From the NCBI GenBank assembly GCA_047967505.1, contig CM106540.1: a stretch of DNA of 64,000 nucleotides; one strand, given 5' to 3'. Shown piece by piece: positions 22,996 through 32,508 of this stretch. This stretch comes from Dipteris shenzhenensis (Eukaryota; Polypodiophyta; Polypodiopsida; Gleicheniales). Under the pieces are notes generated by a model, which was not told the DNA's origin, did not search any database, and saw only the letters and a program-made list of their open reading frames with translations. Numbering within the stretch: position 1 is the first letter of the stretch; every line of letters starts with the position of its first letter. Position numbers and translations under genes: made by a program.

Positions 22996-24430
22996 CAATT
23001 TCTTGTTAGAAATTGTAGGTGTTGATGCAGGTGCTAATAGTTAGTGCAGGTGCTAACAAGAAATGCAAGTGCTACTTAACATAGCTAGTAGGTGCAAAAA
23101 CAAGCATTGTAGACACTGACAAGAATTCTAGGTGCTAACATGCATAGCACATGCTAATTAGCACAATTATTAGGGAGTAACATGTATTGCATGTTTTAAC
23201 TAGCATCTCGTAGTGGTAGATGAGAGTGCTAATAAGCATTGCACTTGAGCTAACAAGGATTGCAGGTGATAACAAGCATTGCAGGTGCTAGCAAGTACAA
23301 GTGGTGTTGGCAGGAAGTATAGGTTTTAACCAACATATGGAAGTGGTTCTAACCAACATATGGAAGTGCTAACAAGGATTGCAGGTGGTGGTGCTGGCAA
23401 GAATGGCATGTGCTAACATGCACAAACATTTCTTGCCAACACATGCTAACAAGCACATGCAATTCTTGTTAGCACATGCTTGTTATTGCATGTGTTAACA
23501 AGCACCTACAATTACAAGCATTGCATGCACTAACTAGCATCTGGCATTGGTAGATGAAAGTGCTAATAAGCATTGCAAGTGTATGGGCTAAAACCCAAAC
23601 CAGAAGCGCTTCTTGCCACCACCACATGCTAGCAAGCACATGCAATTTCTATTAGCACATGCATGTTATATGCATGTGCAAACAAGCACATGCATGTTAT
23701 TGCATGTGCTAACAAGCACATGCAATAGCAGGTAATGCACTACTAACTAGCATCTAGCATAGATGAGAGTGCTAATAAGCATTGCACTTGTGCTAACAAG
23801 GATGGAAGGTGCTAACAAGCATTACAAGTGCTAGCAACCACAAGTGGTTCTGGAAAGAATTATAGGTGCTAACTAGCTTATGCTAGTGGTATATGAGACT
23901 ACTAATAAGCATTGTAACTACAAACAAGGACTCGAGGTGCTGATAGGCATGGTGCTAGCAAGCAGTGCTGGCACTGGCAAGAATGGCATGTGCTAACATG
24001 CACAAATAGCACATGCTAACAAGCACATGAAATTTCTATGAGCACATGCTTGTTATTGCATGTGCTAACAAGCACCTGCAATTACATGTATTGCATGTGC
24101 TAACTAGCATCTGGTAGTGGTAGATGAAAGTGCTAATAAGAATTGCAATTGCTAATAAGGATTGCAAGTGCTAACAAGTAGTGTAGGTGCTAGCATCTGC
24201 AAGTGAGTTCTAATTTCAAGTGCTATAGCCAAGATTTATAGTACTAAGAAGCATTGTAGGTGCTGGCGAGTGTTGATTGTGGTAGCAACCATTGTATGTG
24301 CCAAGAAGCCTATGACATTGGTGGAGGAGAGTGCTAATTAGAATATGACAATTATAACTAGCATATGGCACCAACCAAAGGTGAGAGGAAACCATCCCAT
24401 GATTTTGGTTAATAGCATATGACAATGGAA
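22996..24430 (-). repeat. Long TGCTAACAAGCATTGCA-type array, probable intron of the DDE-like gene
   Basis: About 1.4 kb of diverged units such as GTGCTAACAAGCATTGCAGG and GCACATGCTAACAAGC. It lies between two coding stretches of the minus-strand gene. The inverted partner is 37256-38600. No gene seen. Confidence 0.85.
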
Positions 24431-24469
24431 ATCAACATATCATACTATAGCTATCATCTCGGTCGTGGT

Positions 24470-25230
24470 GAGTTGCAGAATAGGCACTATCAATCATGCA
24501 CTTTAGTAGGGTAGTACTTGAGGCTCCTTGAGAAAGTGCATTGGGTGCTTGATGTAAATATTTTTGCCAACTCTTTGTCGGCACCCGCCCTTGTTGTTGG
24601 AGACATGCATCTCGGCCTCTCAAAATGATTGTACAAGTTCTTTTATTTCATCACTGATTGGGCAAGTGCGGTGTTGCTTCCAACATGCAACCAATGAGAA
24701 TTGTCCATTACCATCATCAGCCCATGCATAGACTTTGGATCTTGCCTCATACAAGCTATGCCTAGGAACTTGAAGTACTCTTGAGACTTTCTCTAGGGGA
24801 ATTCACATATTGGAGTTCATCAGCATAGTCAATGCACTTTTCTTCAAAAACAACTCATCTTTGGAAGCTGGTTGCTTTACGTGTACTATGAAGATTGTCA
24901 ATGAGGCATGCTTGAACATCACCTTTTTCTCTTGATGAAAGGTCATGAAGGCATTAGACTCGAGGATTTTGCAATATTGAATTGAAAAGTTCAGTCCTGA
25001 CTCCTGAGTTTTGTACCCATGCCAGTCATCATGCTATCAAAAAGTTTCGCTATTTTGCTAACAATCCTCCGCTTCTACAAGTCATCAACTCCTTGTATAG
25101 TAGTCCCCCTCCTGCATTTGTCTCTTGCGCACTGCTCTCTTTTCTTTTTAGCTTCATAATCCCTTATGACATTGTCCCATACTATTGGTTCAATGGATCT
25201 TCCCATGTTGCCTTGCATTGGCTCACCTTG
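24470..25230 (-). pseudogene. N-terminal exons of the DDE-like gene, left-arm copy
   Basis: Minus strand from an ATG at 25218: MQGNMGRSIEPIVWDNVIRD..., then RRGTTIQGVDDL, a TAG, and KRRIVSKIAKLFDSMMTGMG. The right-arm copy has CAG where this TAG stands (DDLQK), so it is a CAG to TAG change. After frame changes a second good stretch follows (YEARSKVYAWADDGNGQFSL, ACWKQHRTCPISDEIKELVQ, a TGA in place of a Trp codon, EAEMHVSNNK, RVGKNIYIKHPMHFLKEPQ). This block matches in style the region upstream of the DDE core in large transposase-like proteins of non-seed plants and animals. That family link is my recognition, not a search result. Confidence 0.6.
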
Positions 25231-25604
25231 TTAGTAGCTCAGATGTAAACCCAAAACCTACGATTCAGTGCAGGCTAGAACTAAGCAATGCTCTGAATGG
25301 TTAACATGCACATGTTATCTGGCACACTATTGCAATATAGTAGACAATTTCAATACACATAGATGGAGCACAACATGTATGAACTATACAACATTATATG
25401 TGCTATACAAGGCTATACACCCCATAAAATCTACTATGTAGCACACAGTTTGAGTGCACACATAGATGCAGAGCTATGTATATTGTATAGCTCACTATTT
25501 GTGTACTCAAACCTATATAGCAGACAATTTCAATATACATAGACCTGACACACCATGTATACTATATAGCACAATATTTGTGCTATTCTGCCCACAAGTC
25601 CTAC

Positions 25605-25800
25605 CTCAAAAGGCTTCAGCTTTCATTGTTCCCACTATCAATCGCTTAGTCAAGCTAATAGAATAGCATTTCCTAGTTGTGACTTTAATGATGTAGAGAT
25701 AATTAACTTGGAGAGGGTAGGACTTGGGAAAAAAGCTTTTGATATGACGGTTGTTTTCAAGGACTTGAAAAGAAATTCCCTACCATCATATTTCAGGTCC
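25605..25800 (+). pseudogene. SPT16: SPT16-like exon fragment, left-arm copy
   Basis: Plus strand: AFIVPTINRLVKLIE, TAG, HFLVVT, then after a 1-base loss NDVEIINLERVGLGKKAFDM and TVVFKDLKRNSLPSYFRS. The run N-L-E-R-V-G-L-G-x-K-x-F-D-M-x-x-V-F-K-D is the signature of SPT16, the large subunit of the FACT histone chaperone. Only about 65 codons of this roughly 1000-residue protein are here, so it is a captured or retained exon piece, not a gene. It is divergent to the DDE-like gene. The right arm holds a second copy at 30348-30546. Confidence 0.85.
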
Positions 25801-25866
25801 TAGCTAGCATTAACTAGCATATGATAGTCCACATCTTTAGCACATGAAAAGAAACCCACTATATAG

Positions 25867-26155
25867 CCTTCCATGAAATTATAAGATATCCCCCATACAC
25901 TTAAGACATAGTAATATTCTTTGTAATCCTCTCTTCCTATTCATCTTGCTCCACTGGCTGCTGAAGTGTACTTGGAAATATCTATAATTTCATTAAAGGC
26001 TAGCACATAGCACAGGCTTCCATGAAATTATAGATCTCTAGTCTTAGGAGATAGTAATATTCTTTGTGATCCTCTCTTCCTCTTGATTTTGTTCCCCTGG
26101 TTGCTGAAGTGTACTTGGAAAGATCTATAATTTCATCAAAGGCTAGCACACAACA
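25867..26155. repeat. Two tandem units with short inverted ends, MITE-like
   Basis: Two units of about 145 bp (25867-26015 and 26016-26155) start with CTTCCATGAAATTATA and close with TCTATAATTTCAT. The ends of each unit are therefore inverted repeats (ATGAAATTATAGATCT with AGATCTATAATTTCAT). The same unit, inverted, lies at about 30143-30290. No coding capacity. Confidence 0.6.
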
Positions 26156-26310
26156 CTAGCAATTTGCCATTGTGGCTAGATTGGGGGGTTCTTTTCATGT
26201 GCCATGAGGATTGGGACTCTACACAACAGCACAAATGAGGAGACAAAGATGAATATGTCCAACATAGTGAAGAGGAGACAAAGACTTCATGACAGTGGGT
26301 AATGGAATAT

Positions 26311-26491
26311 AGACGGAAGCACATTAACCCGCTCAAAAAAGCATGTCCATGGACAATGCTAAGAAGCACAATTGAATAGCATGTTTTGGCTTTGTTTGTA
26401 AGTGAGCATAATGTTAACTGAGAGTTACACTTAGCCCATATACGGAGTGTATCTATCTTTTGAATTTGAATTTTAGTCATAGGTCCCCCCC

Positions 26492-26522
<31 letters not shown>

Positions 26523-27084
26523 ATGCACAGAGGTGTAGTCTTCATCTTGCCTGCTCCATCACCAGCTCTCTCTGTAATAGAGGTGCAATATTCCTCCTGC
26601 TTGTTCCATCACCAAAAACTATTGTCCTTCCTCTCAGTCACTCTACTACTACTACAGGTGACATTGCAGTGCCTGGACTACCTCTCTCTCATACACACTC
26701 ACACACAGCCGCAAGCTTCCTCCTCTGCCTACTCCATTACCAAGAATCCTTGTTGAGTCAGAGTATTCTCTCATGTGGACTAGCTCTCTCTCTAATGACA
26801 CGAATTATTTCAGACTACATTGAAGGGGCTACCACAATCTTGTAAGGATCTCCTTGCAATCAAGCTTTCTTGAAGCTTTGGTAAGTATGCTCATGATATG
26901 TACTCACCAGATCATAACTTGAATCCAGCTTTTCTGTAAATCTCTTGGGTCTCTTATATTCTGCAACCTTGATGTTTGCGTATGGAATCTCTGTAAGCTG
27001 ATGTAGAAGGATGTATTATGGATTCTGGTTTATATTGTTCATCATTCAAAGCATTGATTACTTCCACATTTTTGTCTCTGTACT
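26311..27084. other. Centre (spacer) of the inverted repeat
   Basis: About 0.8 kb without visible inverted partner. It contains a C run (26485-26502) followed by (TC)n to 26522, pyrimidine-rich sequence to 26800 and no convincing ORF. The open frame at 26460-26756 is a low-complexity translation. Confidence 0.6.
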
Positions 27085-27212
27085 ACATAGAATATTCCAT
27101 TACTCATAGTCTTGAAGTCTGTCTCTCCTCTTCACTATGTTGGGCATCTTCATCTTTGTCTCCTCACTTGCCATGTTGTCTAGAGTCCCAATCCTCATGG
27201 CACATGAAAAGA
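27085..27212 (+). repeat. Start of the right arm of the inverted repeat
   Basis: Inverted partner of 26195-26310 (shared TAGAGTCCCAATCCTCATGG and the CTCCTCTTCACTATGTTGG block). It is cut at 27212 by an LTR element. Confidence 0.8.
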
Positions 27213-27557
27213 TGTTGAGAGTTGTGCTGCCATGAGCACATAATTAGAGGCTAAGGTATGTGCTAAGGAAAGAATCAAAGTAGCCACCCTAGGATGTGGA
27301 CTACATGATGTGGAGATGTGGATTGAGGATATCCACAAGGAAGAGATGTGGATGAGAGGATCCCACAAGTGTTGACTATTCAAAGGGCACTCTCTATATA
27401 AGAGGCCTATCATGTATTGTTGAGAACATACATTGCAAGAGATATAGATTTGCTATCTCCCTCTCATGTCTTATTTAGTGTGCTTTGAGTCTCCTTAGTT
27501 CTTTCGCTGATCTTGTGTGCACTAGGCTTATGGCAATCATATATTGGATCTTTCACA
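27213..27557 (+). repeat. 5' LTR of element E
   Basis: 345 bp, TG...CA, with a TATA box (CTCTATATAAGAGG) at about 27390-27403. It ends TCTTTCACA directly before the primer site. Confidence 0.8.
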
Positions 27558-27570
27558 TGGTATCATAGCA
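27558..27570 (+). other. Primer-binding site of element E
   Basis: TGGTATCATAGCA: like the tRNA-Met site but with ATAGCA for AGAGCC. Element D (49298) has the same variant. Confidence 0.75.
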
Positions 27571-29843
27571 TAGGTTCCCCACCACAAGCCTAGGTAGTTT
27601 AGAGTGAGTGGCACACTCTTATCTTGATGTTAGGGAGAGTTTGTGAGATTATGTCCATGAGATAGTTTCAGTCCATGAGTGTTCATTATTCTATTCTCAA
27701 GAGAGAGTTATTGGTCATTCCTTTGCTTAAGGAGAGAGAGTTCTTTAAGTGTTCATTGAGAGCTTTGAGATTTGTGAGAAAGAAAGATCTAAAAGAGAGA
27801 TAAATATTTCATTGTGTGTGAGAGAGAGAAGGTTTTCTTAGGCCTACCCTACTCTACAAATCTCAACTACAAGCTCTACTCTATTCAAAAGGCCTTTCCA
27901 ACCTTTACATCTGCCATGAAAGATTCAGGACATAGCTACAGTTGGATCCGGACGTGTTAATGTGCCTCAAGATTTTCCTCAATGACCTCCTTTCTTGCCA
28001 TATTTCCAAGGCTCACTGCTTCACAGGGCTAGCAAGCTCACTACGACTCCTCGGCTCCTTCACGAGCTGACACAAGCAACAACAGTCACATCAACAAATG
28101 GGCTGATAGCAATAGCCTCCAAGCCAACACAATAGCATGCCATGCCTCTACTTCAATATTGGATGAGAATAACTCCAGCGACTAAGTAAGTCGACCATCT
28201 ACCAATGCCAGTTATTGCTTAGACCACCACGCTGCTCTCATACAAGTATTGTTGTCAACACAGTGGGACAACAAACCTTAAGTCGGTCCTACTTGCGCAA
28301 ATTGGACAATCCCTGTTCATGTGAGATCTAGAAGGAAGCTTTATTACTCTTTATAAGTTCGAGACTCAAGCCTATGTAGATGTGTAGGATGGAGCGTACA
28401 GTTCTACAAATTGCTATGTAGATCTCTCTACAAGCATTAGGACTGTGAGGCCAGGAGAGGGATCTTCAAGCATACGAGCAACCTACAAGTAGTAAAAGTA
28501 GCACACGGTGCATCGATGAACTGGCTCGACAGCTAGCATTAACCCGACTTCATCAGCGGCAACGGCAAAGGGCATAATGCCAAGAAAAGAAGCAAAGGTG
28601 GCACTATAACGACATCCCATGACTCCGAACGAATAAGCAGCATCGAGTTCCTGCCAGCAACCATCACCTCAGCTCTTTGGTAGCCCACAAGCTTCTAGAC
28701 TCGACTCCATTAGCAGCCAACAGGCCTCCTCCAAATGTGCAATCAGCAGCTCCAACGCCCATGCAACTATTTATAGAAGAACACCCAACAAGCTCCAAAG
28801 GCTCCTTCAAAGAGCCAAAAGGCGGCCACTTATAGCAGCTATGACCTAGAAGCATCGCCAACAACTAGCCCTTCATACATCGCCAACTACCTATGCAGCG
28901 GACTCCATTGAACTGCAACAACCTTCTGAGTAGCTCCTCTAGCAAGGAACTATTTGCAATCTGAGACTCCACAAGCAATGTAAGAGCAAGTCTATGCTCT
29001 ACAAACGGCCTCATGGGAGCTTCTTTCCAACAACAAACAACGATGCCATCCGTGTACAACAACTTCATTTCCATTGCCACGAAACTGCGCATTTTCTCTA
29101 AGGTCTAATCTTAAGACACGTGGCAAGGTGAAGATAAGAATTTACTATGGTTTAATTTAACTCTACATTGGTAATGGTTAAGTAAACCCAGGTCTAGTCA
29201 ACTAAACCCACAAAAAACCATGGTTAGATTCAAATTCAGGGTTAGCTAAGTGCCATCTAGGCACATAGCCCCTGCCAGGCACAATTTGTATTCTGCATAT
29301 GAACAGCCAAGCCACATCATCAAGCCACCTCTTCTTCACAAAAACTTCGACAAGGCATAACTTGCAATCCAGGAGGAGTTTGGACATGCTCCAAAAAGGA
29401 AAAGTGATTGTCTTTTTGAGCTCTACACGCCTATTAACTCAGAATCATTGTTAGTAATTAGACACTATCATTGAAGCAAAAGCGCTCATGGTAAGACCTT
29501 TGCAACAACAACAAATGACAAATCAAAGCATGAATGCACACATCGCTGTCATAAGCATGCCAAAAGGTCAAGTGCATGAGATGACCATAGCCCGAAACAT
29601 GGCATCCACATCTAAAGCATTAAGGCACATGGAAAGAGAAAGAGTCATCATCAAGCCATGAGCACTATGACAAAATTTAACATGTATTGAGAAAGAACAT
29701 CCTTACCACCTTCATCCCATATGTTTGTAAATCAAACCTGACCACTTGAGAATAGCCATGTAAGCATCTAGGGGAGGATTTGATCTTGTAACTCACATCT
29801 GACCACCTTGCAGTAGCCAAAGGATTATGGCACCAAGGGGAGG

Positions 29844-30130
29844 TGTTGAGAGTTGTGGTGCCATGAGCAGATAATTAGAGGCTAAGGTATGTGCTAAGGA
29901 AAGAATCAAAGTAGCCACCCTAGGATGTGGACTACATGATGTGGAGATGTGGATTGACGATATCCACAAGGAAGAGATGTGGATGGGATCCTACTACATG
30001 ATGTGGAGATGTGGATTGACGATATCCACAAGGAAGAGATGTGGATGAGAGGATCCCACAAGTGTTGACTATTCAAAGGGCACTCTCTATATAAGAGGCC
30101 TATCATGTATTGTTGAGAACATACATTGCA
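29844..30130 (+). repeat. 3' LTR of element E, with internal duplication and truncated end
   Basis: Matches 27213-27437 plus one extra block (GATGTGGATTGACGATATCC repeated, about 29940-30060). It stops at CATTGCA, after which the right-arm sequence follows. Confidence 0.78.
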
Positions 30131-30865
30131 GTGTACAAGAGATCTATAATTTCATGGAAGCCTATATTGTGTGCTAGCCTTTGATGAAATTATAGATCTT
30201 TCCAAGTACACTTCAGCAACCAGTGGAACAAGATGAAGAGGAAGAGAGGATTACAAGGAATATTATCTATAATTTCATGGAAGGATATATAGTGGGTTTC
30301 TTTTCATGTGCTGAAGATGCGGACTATCATATGCTAGTTAATGCTAGTTAGGACTTGAAATATGATGCTAGGGACTTGCTTTTGAAGTCCTTGAAAAAAA
30401 TCATCATATCAAAAGCTTTTTGCCCAAGTCCTACCCTCTCCAAGTTAAATATCTCTACGTCATTCAAAGTCACAACTAGGAAATGTTGTTCTATTAGCTT
30501 AACTAAGAAATTGACAGTGGGAACAATGAAAGATGAAGCTGTCTGATGTAGGACTTGCAGGTTGAATACCACAACTAGTTTGCTATAGAGCATACATGGT
30601 ATGCTATGTCTATGTATAATTAAATTGTCTAGTATATAGGTTTGAGTAGCACAAACAGTGAGCTATACAATATACATAGCTCCACATCTATGTATGCACT
30701 CAAACTTTGCGCTTCTACATAGTAGATTTTATGGGGTATATAGCCTTGTATAGCACATATAATGTTGTATAGTGCATACATGTTGTGCCCCATCTCTTTG
30801 TATTGAAATTGTATGCTATGTTGCTGTAGTGTCGTACATAGCATATGCATGTTAACCGTTGAGAG
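30131..30865 (+). repeat. Right arm of the inverted repeat, second piece
   Basis: Inverted partner of about 25300-26150. It includes the MITE-like unit, the SPT16-like fragment and an AT-rich stretch with repeated GTATAGC. It ends in GAGAG (30861-30865), the target duplication of the next Copia insertion. Confidence 0.82.
30348..30546 (-). pseudogene. SPT16: SPT16-like exon fragment, right-arm copy
   Basis: Minus strand, a single open frame: FIVPTVNFLVKLIEQHFLVV, then TLNDVEIFNLERVGLGQKAF and DMMIFFKDFKSKSLASYFKS. It is better preserved than the left-arm copy (no stop, no frameshift). SPT16 is the FACT subunit that handles H2A-H2B and H3-H4 during transcription. This strip corresponds to the conserved middle region that carries N-L-E-R-V-G-L-G-Q-K. 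The ends do not continue as SPT16, so it is a fragment of about 60 codons. With both arms carrying it, the capture predates formation of the inverted repeat. Confidence 0.87.
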
Positions 30866-31045
30866 TGTGGGGGTTAAAGGTCACTGTGCCTTTACCCCGG
30901 TTATGTACAATACTCAAACACATATATAAATGAATGAAAAAGAAGATTAGGGTGGTTCTACACCCACTAAAAACTTGAGTGGCTCTCTGTCTCTCTCTCC
31001 CTCTCTCTCCCTCTTCCGTTCTTGCTTCCGTTGAGAGCACTCTCA
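30866..31045 (+). repeat. 5' LTR of Copia B3
   Basis: 180 bp, TGTGGGGGTT to ACTCTCA, with TATA-like CATATATAAATG. Confidence 0.95.
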
Positions 31046-31047
31046 AC

Positions 31048-31060
31048 TAGTATCAGAGCC
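31048..31060 (+). other. Mutated primer-binding site of Copia B3
   Basis: TAGTATCAGAGCC; the canonical TGG start is changed to TAG, which breaks pairing with the CCA end of the tRNA. Confidence 0.85.
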
Positions 31061-32508
31061 CGGGTGATCTAGCTGAGCGTGCGTGAATGCTTGAAGCTCA
31101 GCAGCTCTGTGGGAGGAAGGAGAAGCTCTGTGGGAAGCTTTGTGGGTGACTTTACTTGCATCCGAGTGTGTAGAGACCTTGGAGGAACCTTTGGAAAAGT
31201 CACTTTGGTTTTGCGAAGTGGTTTTGAGAGCCTGTTAAGTGTTTTTAAAGAAAAAGACGTTTTTTGAGCTTTTCCCTGTTTCGTTCGATGACAGAGACTC
31301 CGTATTGACTTGTAGAGGCAACTATTGCTTGCTCTTGGTGTCCACTGCACTTCAAGAGCTTGGAAACACCTTCATTCTTGAATCTGGGATCATTTCATTG
31401 GATTTTTGACTCACTGTGTCAGTTTCTGCGTTTTTTGCCCGGGTGTTGGAACTCAAGTTGGGAGCAACCATTTGCAGATCTGTAAGTTCCGGTGGACTCA
31501 GGAGGTCCTAAAACTTCTATGTTGCTCATCATTCGCACTCTGGTGGAGTTTACAAACAGCTCTATTTCCATAAACGTTTTTTCAGTCCGTGTGTTGGACC
31601 CAGTGATTGAGACCACGGTTTCCAAAACCGTCTGTCCCATTGCGTTTCGGACGCCCAAAAACCCCTACCTGTCAGTTTTTGCACAATTCGGTGGAGGATT
31701 TTCAAAGTTGTAGATCTCTGTGTATTCGATTTCGTCTCTCTGTTATGCATTTTTCATTCTAAGGTTTTGAAACCTTAGATTTATGCCACATGGCAGCGGA
31801 TAAGTGTTGACTCCCATTTCTCACTCATCGGTTGGGATTTTGGACTTCTGGCAGAAGAGAGATATTTGCAGATTTTCTTGCTGAGTCCGATTATGCAATG
31901 GCGCCCATGTTTTGAGGCATCTCAGGTTCTATTTTCAGTAGCGGTCATTACTGTGGGACTATGATTTCTTGAGCATACCTTATACAGATCACTCTGGTTG
32001 CAGTTTGAGCAGTGTCGCTCATTCGTGGTATGCATTAGGTTACAATGGATGATTTATAGGCCATTTGGATGCATTGCGGTCCTTATTAGATGCGCTGATA
32101 GGCCCAAATTGCCTTGTGGGATGCTATTTTTATGGACGTTTTGCACATGGATGCTATTTTATGCTGAGGGATAGCTTTGACACATTGCAGGTGATGCACT
32201 GATAGTGCTATGCTCTCTTGGATGAGATATTATTGATGCATATGCCAGTGGATGGTGTTTATGCTTGAGTCATTTGGCACTTATTGGCATTTTGGATTGC
32301 CATTGCAGTTGGCATTTTCTTTTGGGCCAGATTTGCTCATATGGATGCATAGTATATGCACATGAGTCAGATGCATCTTTTGATGCTTTGAGCTTTGAGT
32401 TTTGGTGATATTTCACTCTATTATGGCATACACATTTGGGTGAACCTAGTATTTGGTGTGATTCTCTCTTGCAAGTACTAGTATTTGGGATTTTGTTTCA
32501 TTTGCATC
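31061..32508 (+). other. Long untranslated leader of Copia B3
   Basis: Same leader as in B1, about 1.45 kb, with no conserved ORF. Confidence 0.85.

Larger units (their letters stand above)
22120..26310 (-). repeat. Left arm of a giant inverted repeat
   Basis: Read on the minus strand from 26310 down to about 22120, this matches in order 27085-27212, 30140-30860, 36786-37255, 37256-38735 and 51662-52420 on the plus strand. The gaps on the right are LTR elements. Anchor matches visible by eye: 26195-26310 with 27085-27212; 25605-25800 with 30348-30546; 24750-25310 with 36786-37255; 22865-22990 with 38605-38735; 22120-22430 with 52085-52420. Relative to the right arm this arm lacks about 1.8 kb (equivalent of 38735-40535). 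Confidence 0.85.
27213..30130 (+). mobile_element. Non-autonomous LTR retrotransposon (element E), 3' LTR truncated
   Basis: Direct repeats starting TGTTGAGAGTTGTG at 27213 and 29844, a primer-binding site at 27558 and a polypurine tract at 29835-29843 define a plus-strand LTR element. The inside (27571-29834) has stops in all frames and no gag, protease, RT or integrase motif, so it would depend on enzymes from another element. The second LTR carries a tandem duplication of about 62 bp and lacks the last 120 bases of the first. Beyond 30130 the inverted-repeat arm resumes. Confidence 0.8.

Noticed and set aside
22431-24430. Regularly spaced repeats that could suggest a CRISPR array
   Set aside because: Units are diverged, spacers are also repetitive, no cas genes, and the context is a plant nuclear genome.
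26460-26756. ORF of 98 codons with Pro- and Ser/Leu-rich start
   Set aside because: Caused by the C run and (TC)n microsatellite; no other support.
28664-29387. Minus-strand ORFs of 60-75 codons inside element E
   Set aside because: No start context, family or conserved motif, and the region is the inside of a non-coding LTR element.
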